This document shows, one piece after another, positions 37,259 to 48,800 of a stretch of 64,000 nucleotides of DNA. Below the pieces are notes generated by a model. The model was not told where the DNA came from and ran no database searches. It saw nothing but the letters and a program-made list of their open reading frames with translations. The stretch's first letter is position 1, and every line of letters starts with the position of its first letter. The stretch is taken from NCBI RefSeq assembly GCF_037042905.1, contig NC_087259.1, forward strand, positions 19,385,501-19,449,500, given 5' to 3'. The position numbers and the translations under genes are program-made. The DNA comes from Lytechinus pictus (Eukaryota; Echinodermata; Echinoidea; Temnopleuroida; Toxopneustidae).

Positions 37259-37564
37259 TATATCAGTAGGCAAAGCTTTATAGTACAAGAACATCGTTAC
37301 TTTCAACATTAAATGCGTTAATTAAGTTTTTTTGACAGTATTAATTGTTTCGAATGAAAAGGGTCTAGGAACAAAAACTATCATATGTTAGTCACGTGAC
37401 GTTGTACACAGAAATATGCCATGTTCTGACTGCTCGATCTCAAAGTTTGGGGGGGGGGGGGAAATGAGACATAACCATTGCAAGTCATAAAGTATTATAC
37501 ATCAAACTGTAGGTAATCTATTTGGCATTGAGATGACAATCAATCTCGACCTTTTGTAATCTTA

Positions 37565-38660
37565 GGGATATTTCAGTGGGAAGGTGCCAGTAGGCCAAGA
37601 GCATTAGGTTTAACATGAAAAGTTTTGGTAACAAGCTGATTTTTTTCAGGATAGGTCTATAAATATGTCTAAAATAACATACTAAAAGTCCTCATATATC
37701 CTCCTTGAGGGTTTTCCGTAATCCAAGATGGCGTCCAAAATGGCCGCCATTCACAGAAAATGGACATAACCCACTCATCATCCACCCTAGACATCCAATT
37801 TTGGTGCATATTTCATGGTTTAAAGGTGTAAAAAGAGATATTGATAAAAGTTAGAGTGAACATAGGCAGATCAGTATACCTAAAAATCCAAGATGGCGTC
37901 TAAAATGGCCGCCAAAGCCTAAAAACCCACAATTCATCGATTACTAATGTTAGTATCTTTAATTTTGTTTCTATTCAGTGGTGTTAAGGGTCAAGTAGTA
38001 CATTTGGACAAGTTACAAGGACAGTCAGTGGTCAATCATGTCCAAAAATCCAAGATTGCTTCGAAAAATGAGGTCTAAAATGGTTGCTATTACTTACAAA
38101 TGGACATAGTACATTTAATATCTGCTTGAGATATATGAATTTGGTATCTAAACCATGGTTTAAAGGGTCAAATAATACATAAGGACAGGTTAAAAGGAGT
38201 TTCAGTCGTCCAGTATGTCCAAAAATCCAAGACGGTTTCCAAAAATGGAGTCTGAAGTGGCTGCTATTCCTTACAAAGGGACATAGTTAATTTTACATCC
38301 GCGTGAGAGATATCATTTTAGTGTCTAAACCATGGTTTGAAGAGTCAAATAATACATAAGGACAGGTTGAATGGACAGTCAGTGGTCCTGCATGTCCAAA
38401 AATCCAAGATGGCTTCCAAAAATGGAGTCTAAATTGACTGCTGTTACTGAAAATGGACAGACTTCATTAAAAATCAACCTGAGAGATATGATTGTTGATA
38501 TAAAATTGAAGATGGCTATAAAAATGGAGTCTAAATTGAAATAGTCTATCTATTATCTGCCTGGGAGATGATATTTTGGGGTCTAAAGCATGATTTAAAG
38601 GGTCTAATAATGCATTATGACAGGTTAAGAGGACATTCATTGGTCCAGTATGTCATAGAA
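37565..38660. repeat. Left arm of large foldback structure
   Basis: Contains repeated blocks with CCAAGATGGCGTCCAAAATG or CCAAGATGGCTTCCAAAAAT about every 170-190 bp. Reverse complements of the same blocks, in reverse order, form the right arm at 40165-41074 and 43743-43870. Confidence 0.85.
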
Positions 38661-39115
38661 GTAATACTTGGAATTATATATAAATAATTAGAAATGTTAT
38701 TTTATATAATAGTAATTATTTACAAATAGAATGTAAATTATATATAAATAATATTTATTATTTAATGAATAATGATTATATAACAAATAATTGTTCTATA
38801 TAATATTGGTACAATCGGCGCCTCATATATAACGTGGGTTCTAACTCAGCTCGCGACTCACGTTAGCTTGCTCTATGCTACCGATGCACGTCGTGTCCGA
38901 CCGCGGCCGGGTCCGGCCGCCTTGGGGCCATTGCATGCAGGCATGTCCGCATATGGGAATGATACGATGTAATATCGATGTGGCAGATATGGCAAGTTCC
39001 GACTCGGAGTCCTCGTATAAGACACAGTAGAAGTCCGGATCTATTCTAAGTTAGTTGAGCCACATGGCTGATTTGCTTGTTTGTTATGTTAAACAGTAGT
39101 CGAGTACATTTTATT

Positions 39116-39721
39116 TTAAAGGGGAATCCAGCCTTAGCCATAAAATGTTGTGTAGGGAAGGAGAAAAATAAATTAAACAGAATGGTGAAAGTTTGAAAGA
39201 AATCGGATACGCAAAAAGAAAGTTATAGCTGCTTTAAAATTGAGATCACTAATACTATGTAGATTTCAAATTGGCAACTGGGTAAGTAAATTATGACAAG
39301 GGGCAAGGACAACTTTTCCATAGGCCGTGTACTTTATTATCAGGGATTTGTGGTTTTCCCTTAAGTACCCATTCCCCTGGGGGAGTAATCTAAATATATA
39401 ACCCAGGAAGTATATTGTTTTATGTCCTCATGAAAGAAAAATATAATTTGAAATAAAACTTTTGGGAAAAATGACATTTTAGCCATAATATTTATTGGAG
39501 TACATGGAAGAGTAGTCCTTGCCTTACATCACTATGACATCCCATATGCGGCCAATTTGAAGTCTCCATGGGTATAGTGATTACCAATATTTACAACTTA
39601 AAAAAAAATCATAACTTTCTTGTTGTATGTCCAATATTGTTCAAACTTTCACCTATCAACTTGTCTGATTTTTCTTTTCCTTATAAAAACAAGTTTTTAT
39701 TTGGGTTGGATTCCCCTTTAA
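39116..39721. mobile_element. Long-inverted-repeat MITE, TTAA target, in foldback loop
   Basis: TTAAAGGGGAATCCAGCC at the left and TTGGATTCCCCTTTAA at the right; internal GAAATCGGATACGCAAAAAG is the core shared with 18894 and 15817. Confidence 0.87.
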
Positions 39722-40164
39722 GGCACTTTATTGCCGGCTTAAAACGAAACTCGAATTTCAATTTCATTTTATTTTCCCTGCATGTCTGTCCCATTGAAGA
39801 CACCGTTAAAAAAAATCGCACCGAAATAAAAAAAAATCGCCAAAAATTCAAAACGCGAGTGATTACGAACCCGCACGCGACGCGAGTGATTATAAACTGC
39901 CGTCCATTTTGCCTAAAAATCCCAGATGGCTTCCAAAACGGCGTCTTAATAACTCCCATCATTTGAAAATAGTGTTAATTCATACAATATCACCCTGTGA
40001 GGAATAATTGCGGTATCAACGCTTAAATGCATTGGGGAAAAGTGATATGGCTTATGGTTTCAGGAGCAGGTAACAGCAGGCATTTTTTAAACAATTTTAC
40101 CCCCTTGGATTTTTGCACATAATGAAAAGCTGAACATCCTTGTTACTTGTCCTATATTTGCCAA

Positions 40165-41074
40165 TTCACTTATCACAGGTGGATATGAAGTATGACCGTT
40201 TTTAAGTGATGGGAGTTACACGCCATAGTTGGAAGCCCTCTTGGATTTTAATGCAAAATTGACAATTGCATATCATTGTGAGGGGTCCCAAAGTATTATT
40301 TGACTCCTGAAACTATAGACACCCTTTGTAAGTTATAGCAGCCACTTTAGACTCCATTTTTGGCAGCCATATCTTTAATTTTTGGACATACTGGACCACT
40401 GAGTGTCCTGTTATCTTCTCGTAATGTATTATTTGACCCTTTAACCATGGTTTAGACACCACACTATCATCTCCCAGGCAGATATTAAATGAACTGTTAT
40501 GTTAATTTGTTTGTAACAACTGCCATTTTAGACTCCATCTTTACAAGCCCTCTTCGATTTTTGGACATACTGGACCGTAGACTGGCGGTCCTGTTTTTCT
40601 TGTCTATAGTGTATTATTTGATCCTCTAAACAATAGTTTCGACACCACAATCATATCTCTCGTGTGGATTCTTAATGAAATATGTTAATTTTTCAGTAGC
40701 AGCAGTCAATTTAGACTCCATTTTTGGAAGCCATCTTGGATTTTGGGACATACTGGACCACTGGCGGTCCTTGTAACTTGTCGAAATGTACTACTTGACC
40801 CTTAACACCACTGAATAGAAACAAAATTAAAGATACTAACATAAGCAATATAGATGAATTGTGGATTTTTAGGCTTTGGCGGCCATTTTAGACGCCATCT
40901 TGGATTTTTAGGTATACTGGTCTGCCTATGTTCACTCTAACTTTTATCAATAGCTCTTTTTACACCTTTAAACCATGAAATATGCCCCAAAATTCGATGT
41001 CTAGGTTGGAGAGCGTTATGGCCATTTTCTGTAATGGCGGCCATTTTGGACGCCATCTTGGATTACGGAAAACC
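40165..41074. repeat. Right arm of large foldback structure (inner part)
   Basis: Inverted copy of the left arm (GGCGGCCATTTTAGACGCCA, GGCGGCCATTTTGGACGCCA). It stops abruptly at GGAAAACC, and the missing outer part resumes at 43743. Confidence 0.85.
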
Positions 41075-41414
41075 TATAGGTCCCACGAGCCTAATTTCAT
41101 CAGGAGGGCTAAAGATATTCGTTCGACCCAACCCATTCGAATTTTTGTCAATTTGATATTGCTGATTGACAAAAATGTATGAATGTGATTCAAAATCTAA
41201 CACTGATTCTAGAAATGGTAACTACTGAACTTACTTCGCCCAAATTGGGAAGATAAATAAGTGACTTGGAACTATTTTTTGACTGGCGGAATAATTAGGG
41301 CTATTTTACTGTTTCAGTTGATGAATTCGATCGATTCATAGTTATCTTCATAAATGGCGATTTATTTTTAAAATGAGCTGGCTACGGTACCCTTTCCTGG
41401 TCAGATTTGGAATG

Positions 41415-41543
41415 TCAGATATATATCCTATCCATTGGTAGTAAACATTCCACCCTCTAATTTCACATTTATTTTTTATGAATTTTTCAAAAGTGCCATT
41501 TTAACACACAAGTCTATGGGGAATGTTTTACGCGCGTGACACC
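41415..41543. repeat. 129-bp direct repeat, copy 1
   Basis: Letter-for-letter identical to 43614-43742, starting TCAGATATATATCC and ending GCGCGTGACACC. Confidence 0.95.
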
Positions 41544-41625
41544 TTTAAGTAATATGGGAAATATCTAGTAGTGGATGGAATACCTGGCCAAACTCTTCAG
41601 TATCAAACAATTTCTCACTGATATC

Positions 41626-42705
41626 CAGTGGCGTAACTACGGTGGGGGGGCATGGGGGGGCACGTGCCCCCCCAATCGGCTGACCAAAAAAAAAAAAAAA
41701 AAACGGGGAAAAGGAGAAAAAGAGGGAGAAAGGAAGAGAAACGAAGTGGGAAAGAAGGCATTATTGTTCATTATAATGTTATATTATATCATAATTATGT
41801 TATGTTATATTACATAAGAAACATTTTTTTTCATAACTTTATGAAACATAATTTGCTCAGGGCCTATGTCCTCATTGTTCCTGGTGCTCGCATTGTCTGT
41901 TTACCGAGATATATAATCCTGTTATACTAAAACCTCCCGTTTTCAAGTCAATATACACCAAACTGCCAAATATATTTCCTCGCACTTCGAGTTATTGTTT
42001 TATGTACAATAGTATGCTTCTTTTTCATGACTACTTGAAGTGATTGCCCCATTTTAAGGACTTGATATAAAACATTTCCTGTCCGTGCTTACGTTCGCAG
42101 TAGTGGATTGGTGAAATATGTTTGCTCTCCATGGATCAGTAAAATCAGTCCTTAAATGTCCCTCTTTCTAATCTGAATATCAAAAATTTTCAGCTCGCGC
42201 TTCGCGCTCGCATCATTTGGTTAGTGAACTACGTATGGTCTTCGTGAATTTCTACAAACAAGCCTTAAAATGCCCCTCTTCAGGTCTGAATTACCTAAAT
42301 TTTCAGCTCGCGCTTCGCGCTCGCAAGATTTGATTAGTGAGATGGGTATGTTAATCATGATTACAAGTGCTTTATGTGCATGTTTAGATGTAATTCTAAC
42401 AAAATCAGCAAGCGCTTATTGGCACTCGCATTAGATGACTATGGTGAGATGTGTATACTCTTAATGCATTCCTAAAATATAGTCCTTAAAATCTTCCTGT
42501 TGTGGGGTCAATATTTACAAAAATTTCAGCTCGCGCTTCGCGCTCGCATTATTTGACCAGTGAGAGACATATCCGTTTAATGGTACTGTCCTTAAAATGT
42601 CTCTATTAGGTATACCTGGCAGCTGGGCGCGCTTCGCGCGCTCACTTAGTGACTCAAAACTTTTGCTGGTGCCCCCCCAATGCCGTGACCCACGGTACGC
42701 CACTG
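41626..42705. mobile_element. hAT-like element with 8-bp target duplication CTGATATC
   Basis: 1080 bp, starting CAGTGGCGTAACTACGG and ending CCGTGACCCACGGTACGCCA CTG. CTGATATC flanks both ends (41618-41625, 42706-42713). Contains three clean GCTCGCGCTTCGCGCTCGC repeats at ~42193, 42305 and 42529. No transposase. Confidence 0.92.
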
Positions 42706-43059
42706 CTGATATCAATATGTTTAGTCATCAAGTGGTGCAAAAAAATGGATTTAATGGCTAGCAGGGCTACATCAGGTAAAGTTAGTAAGTAGGTCTGTGT
42801 AGCCTAGGAATGTATGTAGATTGGTCAATGTATAGAGTCAAGGCCTCTTTATGTTCTGATTTATCATTGTTTTGTGTTAGTGTACATCACCTACTTAGCA
42901 TTAGAATTAAGACCTTTAGAACTTGCTCATGTTGAAATTGTTCTTAGGAAGGGGGTAGGTATAGAGAGGAGATAGAACTTTGAGAACTTTAATGAAGAGA
43001 ACTAGAGTGGTACCTTCAAGAAGGTATATAGAAAAGGGCACAGAGTATAGTGCTCAACT

Positions 43060-43200
43060 AAGGACGGAGGGGGGGGGGGGGGGGTGGCTGTGTGCTGCAA
43101 TCTTAGTATAGCCCCCCCCCCTTTATTAAGCCATGCCATCTATAAAATTATCTTTCTCTCTCCCTCTCTCTCCCTCTCTCTCTCTCTCTATCTATTTATG
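43060..43200. repeat. G run, C run and CT microsatellite
   Basis: Poly-G at 43066-43085, poly-C at 43112-43121, then CTCTCT sequence. Confidence 0.9.
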
Positions 43201-43613
43201 TATCTCTTCCTTCTTACATCTGAGAAGCAACAGCCCTAGCAAGATTTTGAATAGGTCAAATGCAAATATACTTAAGTAGTATCTCATTCTTTTATTGTTT
43301 CCTCATCCAATCTCATGTATATTTGGTAATTATGTTTGGGGCAATTCTGTTATCCTGATATCTACACATAATTTACATACACCTTTATATTACAATTAAT
43401 AGGGACCTATATTGTCATTGCATTCACTGTTGGGCTATATGCAGGTAGGATTTGTATACATCCATATACAGTGAAAATAACATGTATGGGTAACACATTA
43501 AAATGGGTGATTGCATAGAAAATAGGCATTTTCAATGCATTTCTTTGTACTAGTGTGAGTGTACAGATATAAAAGAATAGCAAAGTAGCTATTCAAAAAA
43601 ATAAAATAAAATA

Positions 43614-43742
43614 TCAGATATATATCCTATCCATTGGTAGTAAACATTCCACCCTCTAATTTCACATTTATTTTTTATGAATTTTTCAAAAGTGCCATTT
43701 TAACACACAAGTCTATGGGGAATGTTTTACGCGCGTGACACC
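43614..43742. repeat. 129-bp direct repeat, copy 2
   Basis: Identical to 41415-41543; its end coincides with the right border of the 2.7 kb insertion. Confidence 0.95.
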
Positions 43743-43875
43743 CTCAAGGAGGATATATGAGGACTTTTAGTATGTTATTCTAGACACATTCCTGGACCTA
43801 TCCTGAAAAATTCAGCTTGTTACCTGAAATTTCCTTTCTTAAGCCTATTTTGGCCTACTGCTCTTGGACTATACA
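43743..43875. repeat. Right arm of foldback structure (outer part)
   Basis: Inverted copy of ~37565-37715 (CTCAAGGAGGATATATGAGG; GGCCTACTGCTCTTGG). Confidence 0.85.
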
Positions 43876-44274
43876 GCTAGTGTCTCGAAAATATGGGTGG
43901 CGCTCAGACCGTTTGCCATAGCAAGAGTGATGAACATGGACACTTTCAAATGAACAGCGAGACGTAAATAGTGAACTAATTGTAATAAAATTTACATCAA
44001 ATTAATGGAATTTGATAAAATTTTAACACTAATTATCAATAAGGTGTGAGATTATTAATAGTTCAATATAGGCCTATACGTTCATGAAAACCACTGTTCT
44101 CTGTGTTGAAGCTGTATGTGTGGACTTTCGGACACTCAAATGCACGCGACTAACCATTATGTAAAATTTGTGTATTTTCCAGAAGACTGCCATTTTTCAT
44201 ATTCTATATATATAGGATTTGATATATTTCATAATTTTATGTTGAATTTACTATTGTTATCTTTTTTTCTTTTC

Positions 44275-44420
44275 TTTTTATAGTTTCTTTCTTTCTTCCT
44301 TTCTTTCTTTCTTTCTTTAATCTTTCTTTCTTTCTTTAATCTTTCTTTCTTCCTTAATTTCTTCTTTCTTCCTTTAATTTTCCTCCTTCTTTTCTTCCTT
44401 CCATTTTTTTATTTTTTTCC
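44275..44420. repeat. CTTT-rich polypyrimidine tract
   Basis: TTTCTTTC-type simple sequence. Confidence 0.95.
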
Positions 44421-44629
44421 CTCTCTTAATTTTTAGGGGGAGAGGGACGTACGTCTCCTCCTCCTGAAATTTAGAGGACGGACGGCCCCTATACTGTCCC
44501 CCCCCCCCCCGCTTCGCCGCCTATATTCCTTTGGCTCATTCCACTGAGTGCAATCATGGGACGCTATGCAATATTATTGACGTACATTGACGTACACGTC
44601 TTCTTCCATGGTTATTGCATGGGGACCAA

Positions 44630-45232
44630 TAATGGGGGTACCCCCCGGGGGGGCCACTTCCATTGACGAGTGGATACCATGCGCGACCATGCGGTCTCAA
44701 AAAGCACCCTAAACACGTATTTTCCATATTCTGAAAATGCACCCCTTAACAAGTATTGGCGTCTGAAACCCTACCCTTAACAAGTATTGGAAACAAAACG
44801 ATACTCTTGGCAAGTACCGGGGGCAAGTATTCCCTTAAATGTACCCCTAAACAAGTACAGCGATATTGTATTGTTATGTCACGGGTCCGTCGGTCGTCGG
44901 TTTTACCTTTGGTTTAGTATGGCCCCAGCTTTCACACCTCGCGCAAATTGGACTCTAAACACGTAGTGTTGGGGCAAAAAGGACATCCTTTATGAAACAT
45001 TTTAATTTTGTTTTATCATCCCCGCAAATTTGACCCTAAACACGTAGCTTTCCTAGCGAAATAGATACCCTTTTTTCATTATTTTTGTGTTTTTGACACC
45101 CTTATCACGTTACGTACGTAACGTGCCCTATCTTGAAAAAGCTCCTTTTTACGTGTTTTTTTGGTCGCGCATGGTATCCACTCGTCAATGTAAGTGGCCC
45201 CCCCCCCCGGGGGGGTACCCATTGTTTCACTT
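44630..45232. mobile_element. ~600-bp inverted-repeat element with GGGGTACCCCCC ends
   Basis: Ends share GGGTACCCCC, a G/C run, then ACGAGTGGATACCATGCGCG on the left and its complement on the right. Inside, CTAAACACGTA and TTAACAAGTATTGG recur. Confidence 0.85.
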
Positions 45233-45767
45233 TCCATGTACTCGAAATTAAAACCAATTTGGATATTTAATTGGTATATTCAATTGGAAAATATGTCACG
45301 GGATATAATTCAAATATATATTATATGCGTACTATTAATAAATTTTGAGTGAATCATATATATGCCCTCATATACCTGAGTTGAAATAATTTCCTTATGT
45401 TAATTGACATGTTATCACTTTTTTTTTGTTCTGTGTATATACATTGTGCATTTTATCTATATGTGTGTAAACCAGTAAAAAAAAAGGAATTTCCTTTTAT
45501 ATGGACAAGTTATTCCCCAACCGTGGGATCGAAGAAACCGTGACTGGACTGAATAAAAGAATGACTTTGCATTTTTTTTGTCAACAACGAAATGAATTGG
45601 ATAGAAAATAGACAGCTTATCATGTTATCGATCGGTACCTACACACGCGCACAAGTCCAGAGCTAGAGTGTACCGCTGATCACTAAAGCGTCTACTATCT
45701 TGTAGGAAGTACCCTATCTTGAAACCAACCCATTTTGATGCGATCGACGATTCAAGAAGTCAACAAA
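45233..45767. other. GCLM upstream region
   Basis: 535 bases between the element and the GCLM start; begins with a CCAATTGG-type repeat relative. I see no TATA box at a convincing place and no clear TGACnnnGC element. Confidence 0.4.
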
Positions 45768-45875
45768 ATGTCAGGTCAAACCATAACTAATGCTTCTACC
45801 ATCAATCTTAGCAGTGGTAATATTTTAAACTGGAATAGTCTGAAGAGAAAAGTGCCAAAGTCTTCAACAGAAGAG
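45768..45875 (+). CDS. GCLM: GCLM exon 1
   Basis: 36 codons from ATG to a GTAAGA donor, phase 0. Encodes the N-terminal segment with NILNWNSLKRKVPKSSTEE. Confidence 0.9.
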
Positions 45876-48800
45876 GTAAGAATATCAAATAATCGATGCA
45901 GCTGACGATGCTCCTGAGCTCTGCTGCTCCTGAGCAACCATCTACGGTATATCATCAGGTTGGGCAAGGGCTGCACCCCGGTGGTTTCTATGATCATCTT
46001 CGATTGTGCTTCGCAAGTTGGGCCTGTGTCTGCAGCTGTGCCTGTTGCAGTGCGCGTGTTGCCTGTACTCACTGTATATCTGTAGAGTGTAGTGTTAGTG
46101 TTGGCAACAAATGCGCTTTAAGTTTAAGGACGTTCCACAGTTAAAATGATGTCCTTGTCATTTCCACCAAATTTTGCAGAGTTACTTTGGTATCTTGACT
46201 TAGTAAGTTAGTCCACTCACACTTATTTTTAGCCAGGCGGCTTCTAGAGAGTAAAAATCATTTACTACTAGTACTAACTAGTAACGCGATAACGTAAGGT
46301 TACTCTCATACGATTCTTTACGAAGCCAGGCAGTCCTCCCCATTCATCTGCGTGTAGGCCTACTGCAAAAAACCCTGAAACTTTCGCCCCCGAGATTTCT
46401 ACTTTCCTTCTAAAAGATCTAGGCCTAGCTCTAATAATAAAGTCTAAATCATGTAAATGGGATAAAACTTCATTTCCGACATTTCTACGCTCTCGTCGTT
46501 ATTTTTAAAACAAGAATTCATCAAAAAATGAAAAAATATTGTGAAAAGACGGAAGAGACTTGCCCGATGTTTACGCCGCCATCTTGTTTCTTATTGTACT
46601 TCCCCAACGTTACGCGACACCAAAAAAAATAAAAATGTAATTTGAGTATAATAATCGGTAAAAAAGAGCAAATTTTGCTTACCTCGGCCTGGAAAGTGAC
46701 TTCGCTTGTCTCTTCTACGGAAATACAAGGAAGCCCGTTGGTGGCGCTAATAAATTTCACAACCTTGATTCAGCTCCTCGGTAATTTTATAACTGTCTAA
46801 CTCTAAATTCTTTGAATGCGCAATTCTCATGATTAATTTACTAATTATTGGCACCAATAAATGAAATACCTTCAAAAACATAATTCAAGATTATTATTGG
46901 CGATGATAACACTTTTTTGCAATTAATTTAAAACGATGACTAATAAAGAAAAATTGAAAAAAATATACGTGCCTGGAACGAAACCAGCAGTACAGGCTTT
47001 GACGAACGTCAATAATACGGTATACCAAAGTCTATACAATGAAAAGATTGGACACTTCACGGACTTTGCGTAATGCCTTGCGTCGATTTGCGTGTAAAAT
47101 AGTGTAGGTGCCTAGTCTTTCCCTTGTCGTGTCTTTGATATGAATATAAATCGCGCGCCCTCTTTAGGCGAAAATTGATATCCACGCTGACACATTTTTA
47201 TCTCCGTGAAATCTTCACTAAAGATCAAGAAAATATACATATTTTTAAAAGATACTTCAAGGAGAAGTCACGGAATGATCTAAATGATTCGGTAAGTGTC
47301 ATAGCAGAATGTGAAATACCGGATTATGCGTGATGTTTTATGTGGGCGAAAGCCCAGTAGTTTATCGATGTGTCGTGTGTGTTGCGTGCATATGAATGAT
47401 ATTTCTTCGCACGCGAGATGATATGAACCCATGGGTGGACTTAGTCCAGATGGCAGCCATCTGTTACTGTTATGTTAGCATGGTTAGCTGTTTCGAGGTC
47501 GAGGAGTTTTTTTATTACATTTTTGTTTCTTTTTAATTTCTGTGAGTGGAGCCTAGTGGTACCTCGAGCGAAGTTCGTACAGGCTCCACTTCACTACCGC
47601 AGGGCGCGACACTAGCGCCGGTCCGACGGTCCCCAACTGCTGTCGCTGTCGGGCCAGTAAATTTTCAGAAATAGCAAGATTTACTGGTCCGACATGACCA
47701 GTAAAAAATATCATTGGCGGGCCAGTAATTTTTCAAAAAATAGCAAGACTTATGGGTCCGACATGTACAGTAATAATAACCATTGTTGGGCCCACTCACA
47801 CGTATTGCGAGGTTAGTATTAGTATACTAACCTCGCACCATGAACCGCCTTTGGCAGTGGATTTCTAACTAGTGGGTCGCGCTGGGATCCCACTTCTGGT
47901 GTCCACAACACACGACTTCTATGGCTTGATTTTTCTGTGCGCGGCGGCATGTAATGAACCCTTGGGTGTAACTTTTTCAGAAATGGTCAAATTTACTGTT
48001 CCAACATAAACATAAAAAATATTCCATGACTCAAATTGCAAACCATTTTCCTCCCGTGATTTTCTGTCATTCACACACAGATACACACAGAATGAATCAC
48101 ATGCAATTTTTACAGTGTACATGTAGCCAGCCAGCCACATAACCCACATGGTAAATTTTCTACTGGCTGCTGCACGAACGAAGCTTGACTAACCTCTGGA
48201 AGAAATCTCTCACAGAACTGTCAAAATTCACATTTCACACTCATGAAAAGCTCTAATGTGCATATTTCCTGAAAATTGGGGTAACTCTGTCATTTGTAAG
48301 CAGTAAAAGGAGAAATTTTTGCTTCTGTTTTAGTTCAAACAGATCGGGTTTCGAGTGAAATCGTCTGAATACGTGATAGCCCCACATATGCATTTGTGTG
48401 TGTGTTGATACACTTGTTTTCTTTCGTAGCTATATTTTAATTGAGCCAAAAAGAAACTGTTAATTTTATTTATGATGATAGTTTTAGCTTTCTTCCTCTG
48501 TTCTCTTTCTTTCTTTCTTTGTTGTCAATCTTTCTTTGTTTCTTCCCTCTCTTTCATATTTTGATACTGTCTTTCTTTTTTAATTTTCCTTTTTTTCTTT
48601 GTCTTTCATTCTTTCATTCTTTCTATCCTTTTAAAAATATTTTTCTCTCTTTCTTTCTTTAATTCTTGAGTCCATCTATCCTAAATTTATCTCTTCTTTC
48701 TTTCTTTCTTTCTTTCTTTCTTTCCTTCCTTCTTTTTACCTTTCTTTCCTTCATTCTTTGTTACTTTCTTTGTTTAATTCTTTCTTCCTTCCATCCATCC

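Larger units (their letters stand above)
41075..43739. mobile_element. 2.7 kb insertion splitting the foldback arm
   Basis: The arm is continuous if this stretch is removed; ACC borders both sides. It contains 129-bp direct repeats and a nested hAT-like element. Family not recognised. Confidence 0.6.

Noticed and set aside
45776-46072. 98-codon minus-strand frame
   Set aside because: It is antisense to GCLM exon 1 and intron 1, has no recognisable domain and no splice support.
46681-46758. Minus-strand frame KFISATNGLPCISVEETSEVTFQAE followed by a GTAAGC donor, looking like a first coding exon
   Set aside because: It starts at GTG, not ATG; an in-frame TGA lies a few codons upstream, no convincing acceptor precedes it, and I found no partner exon. 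Worth a protein search but not supported as a gene.
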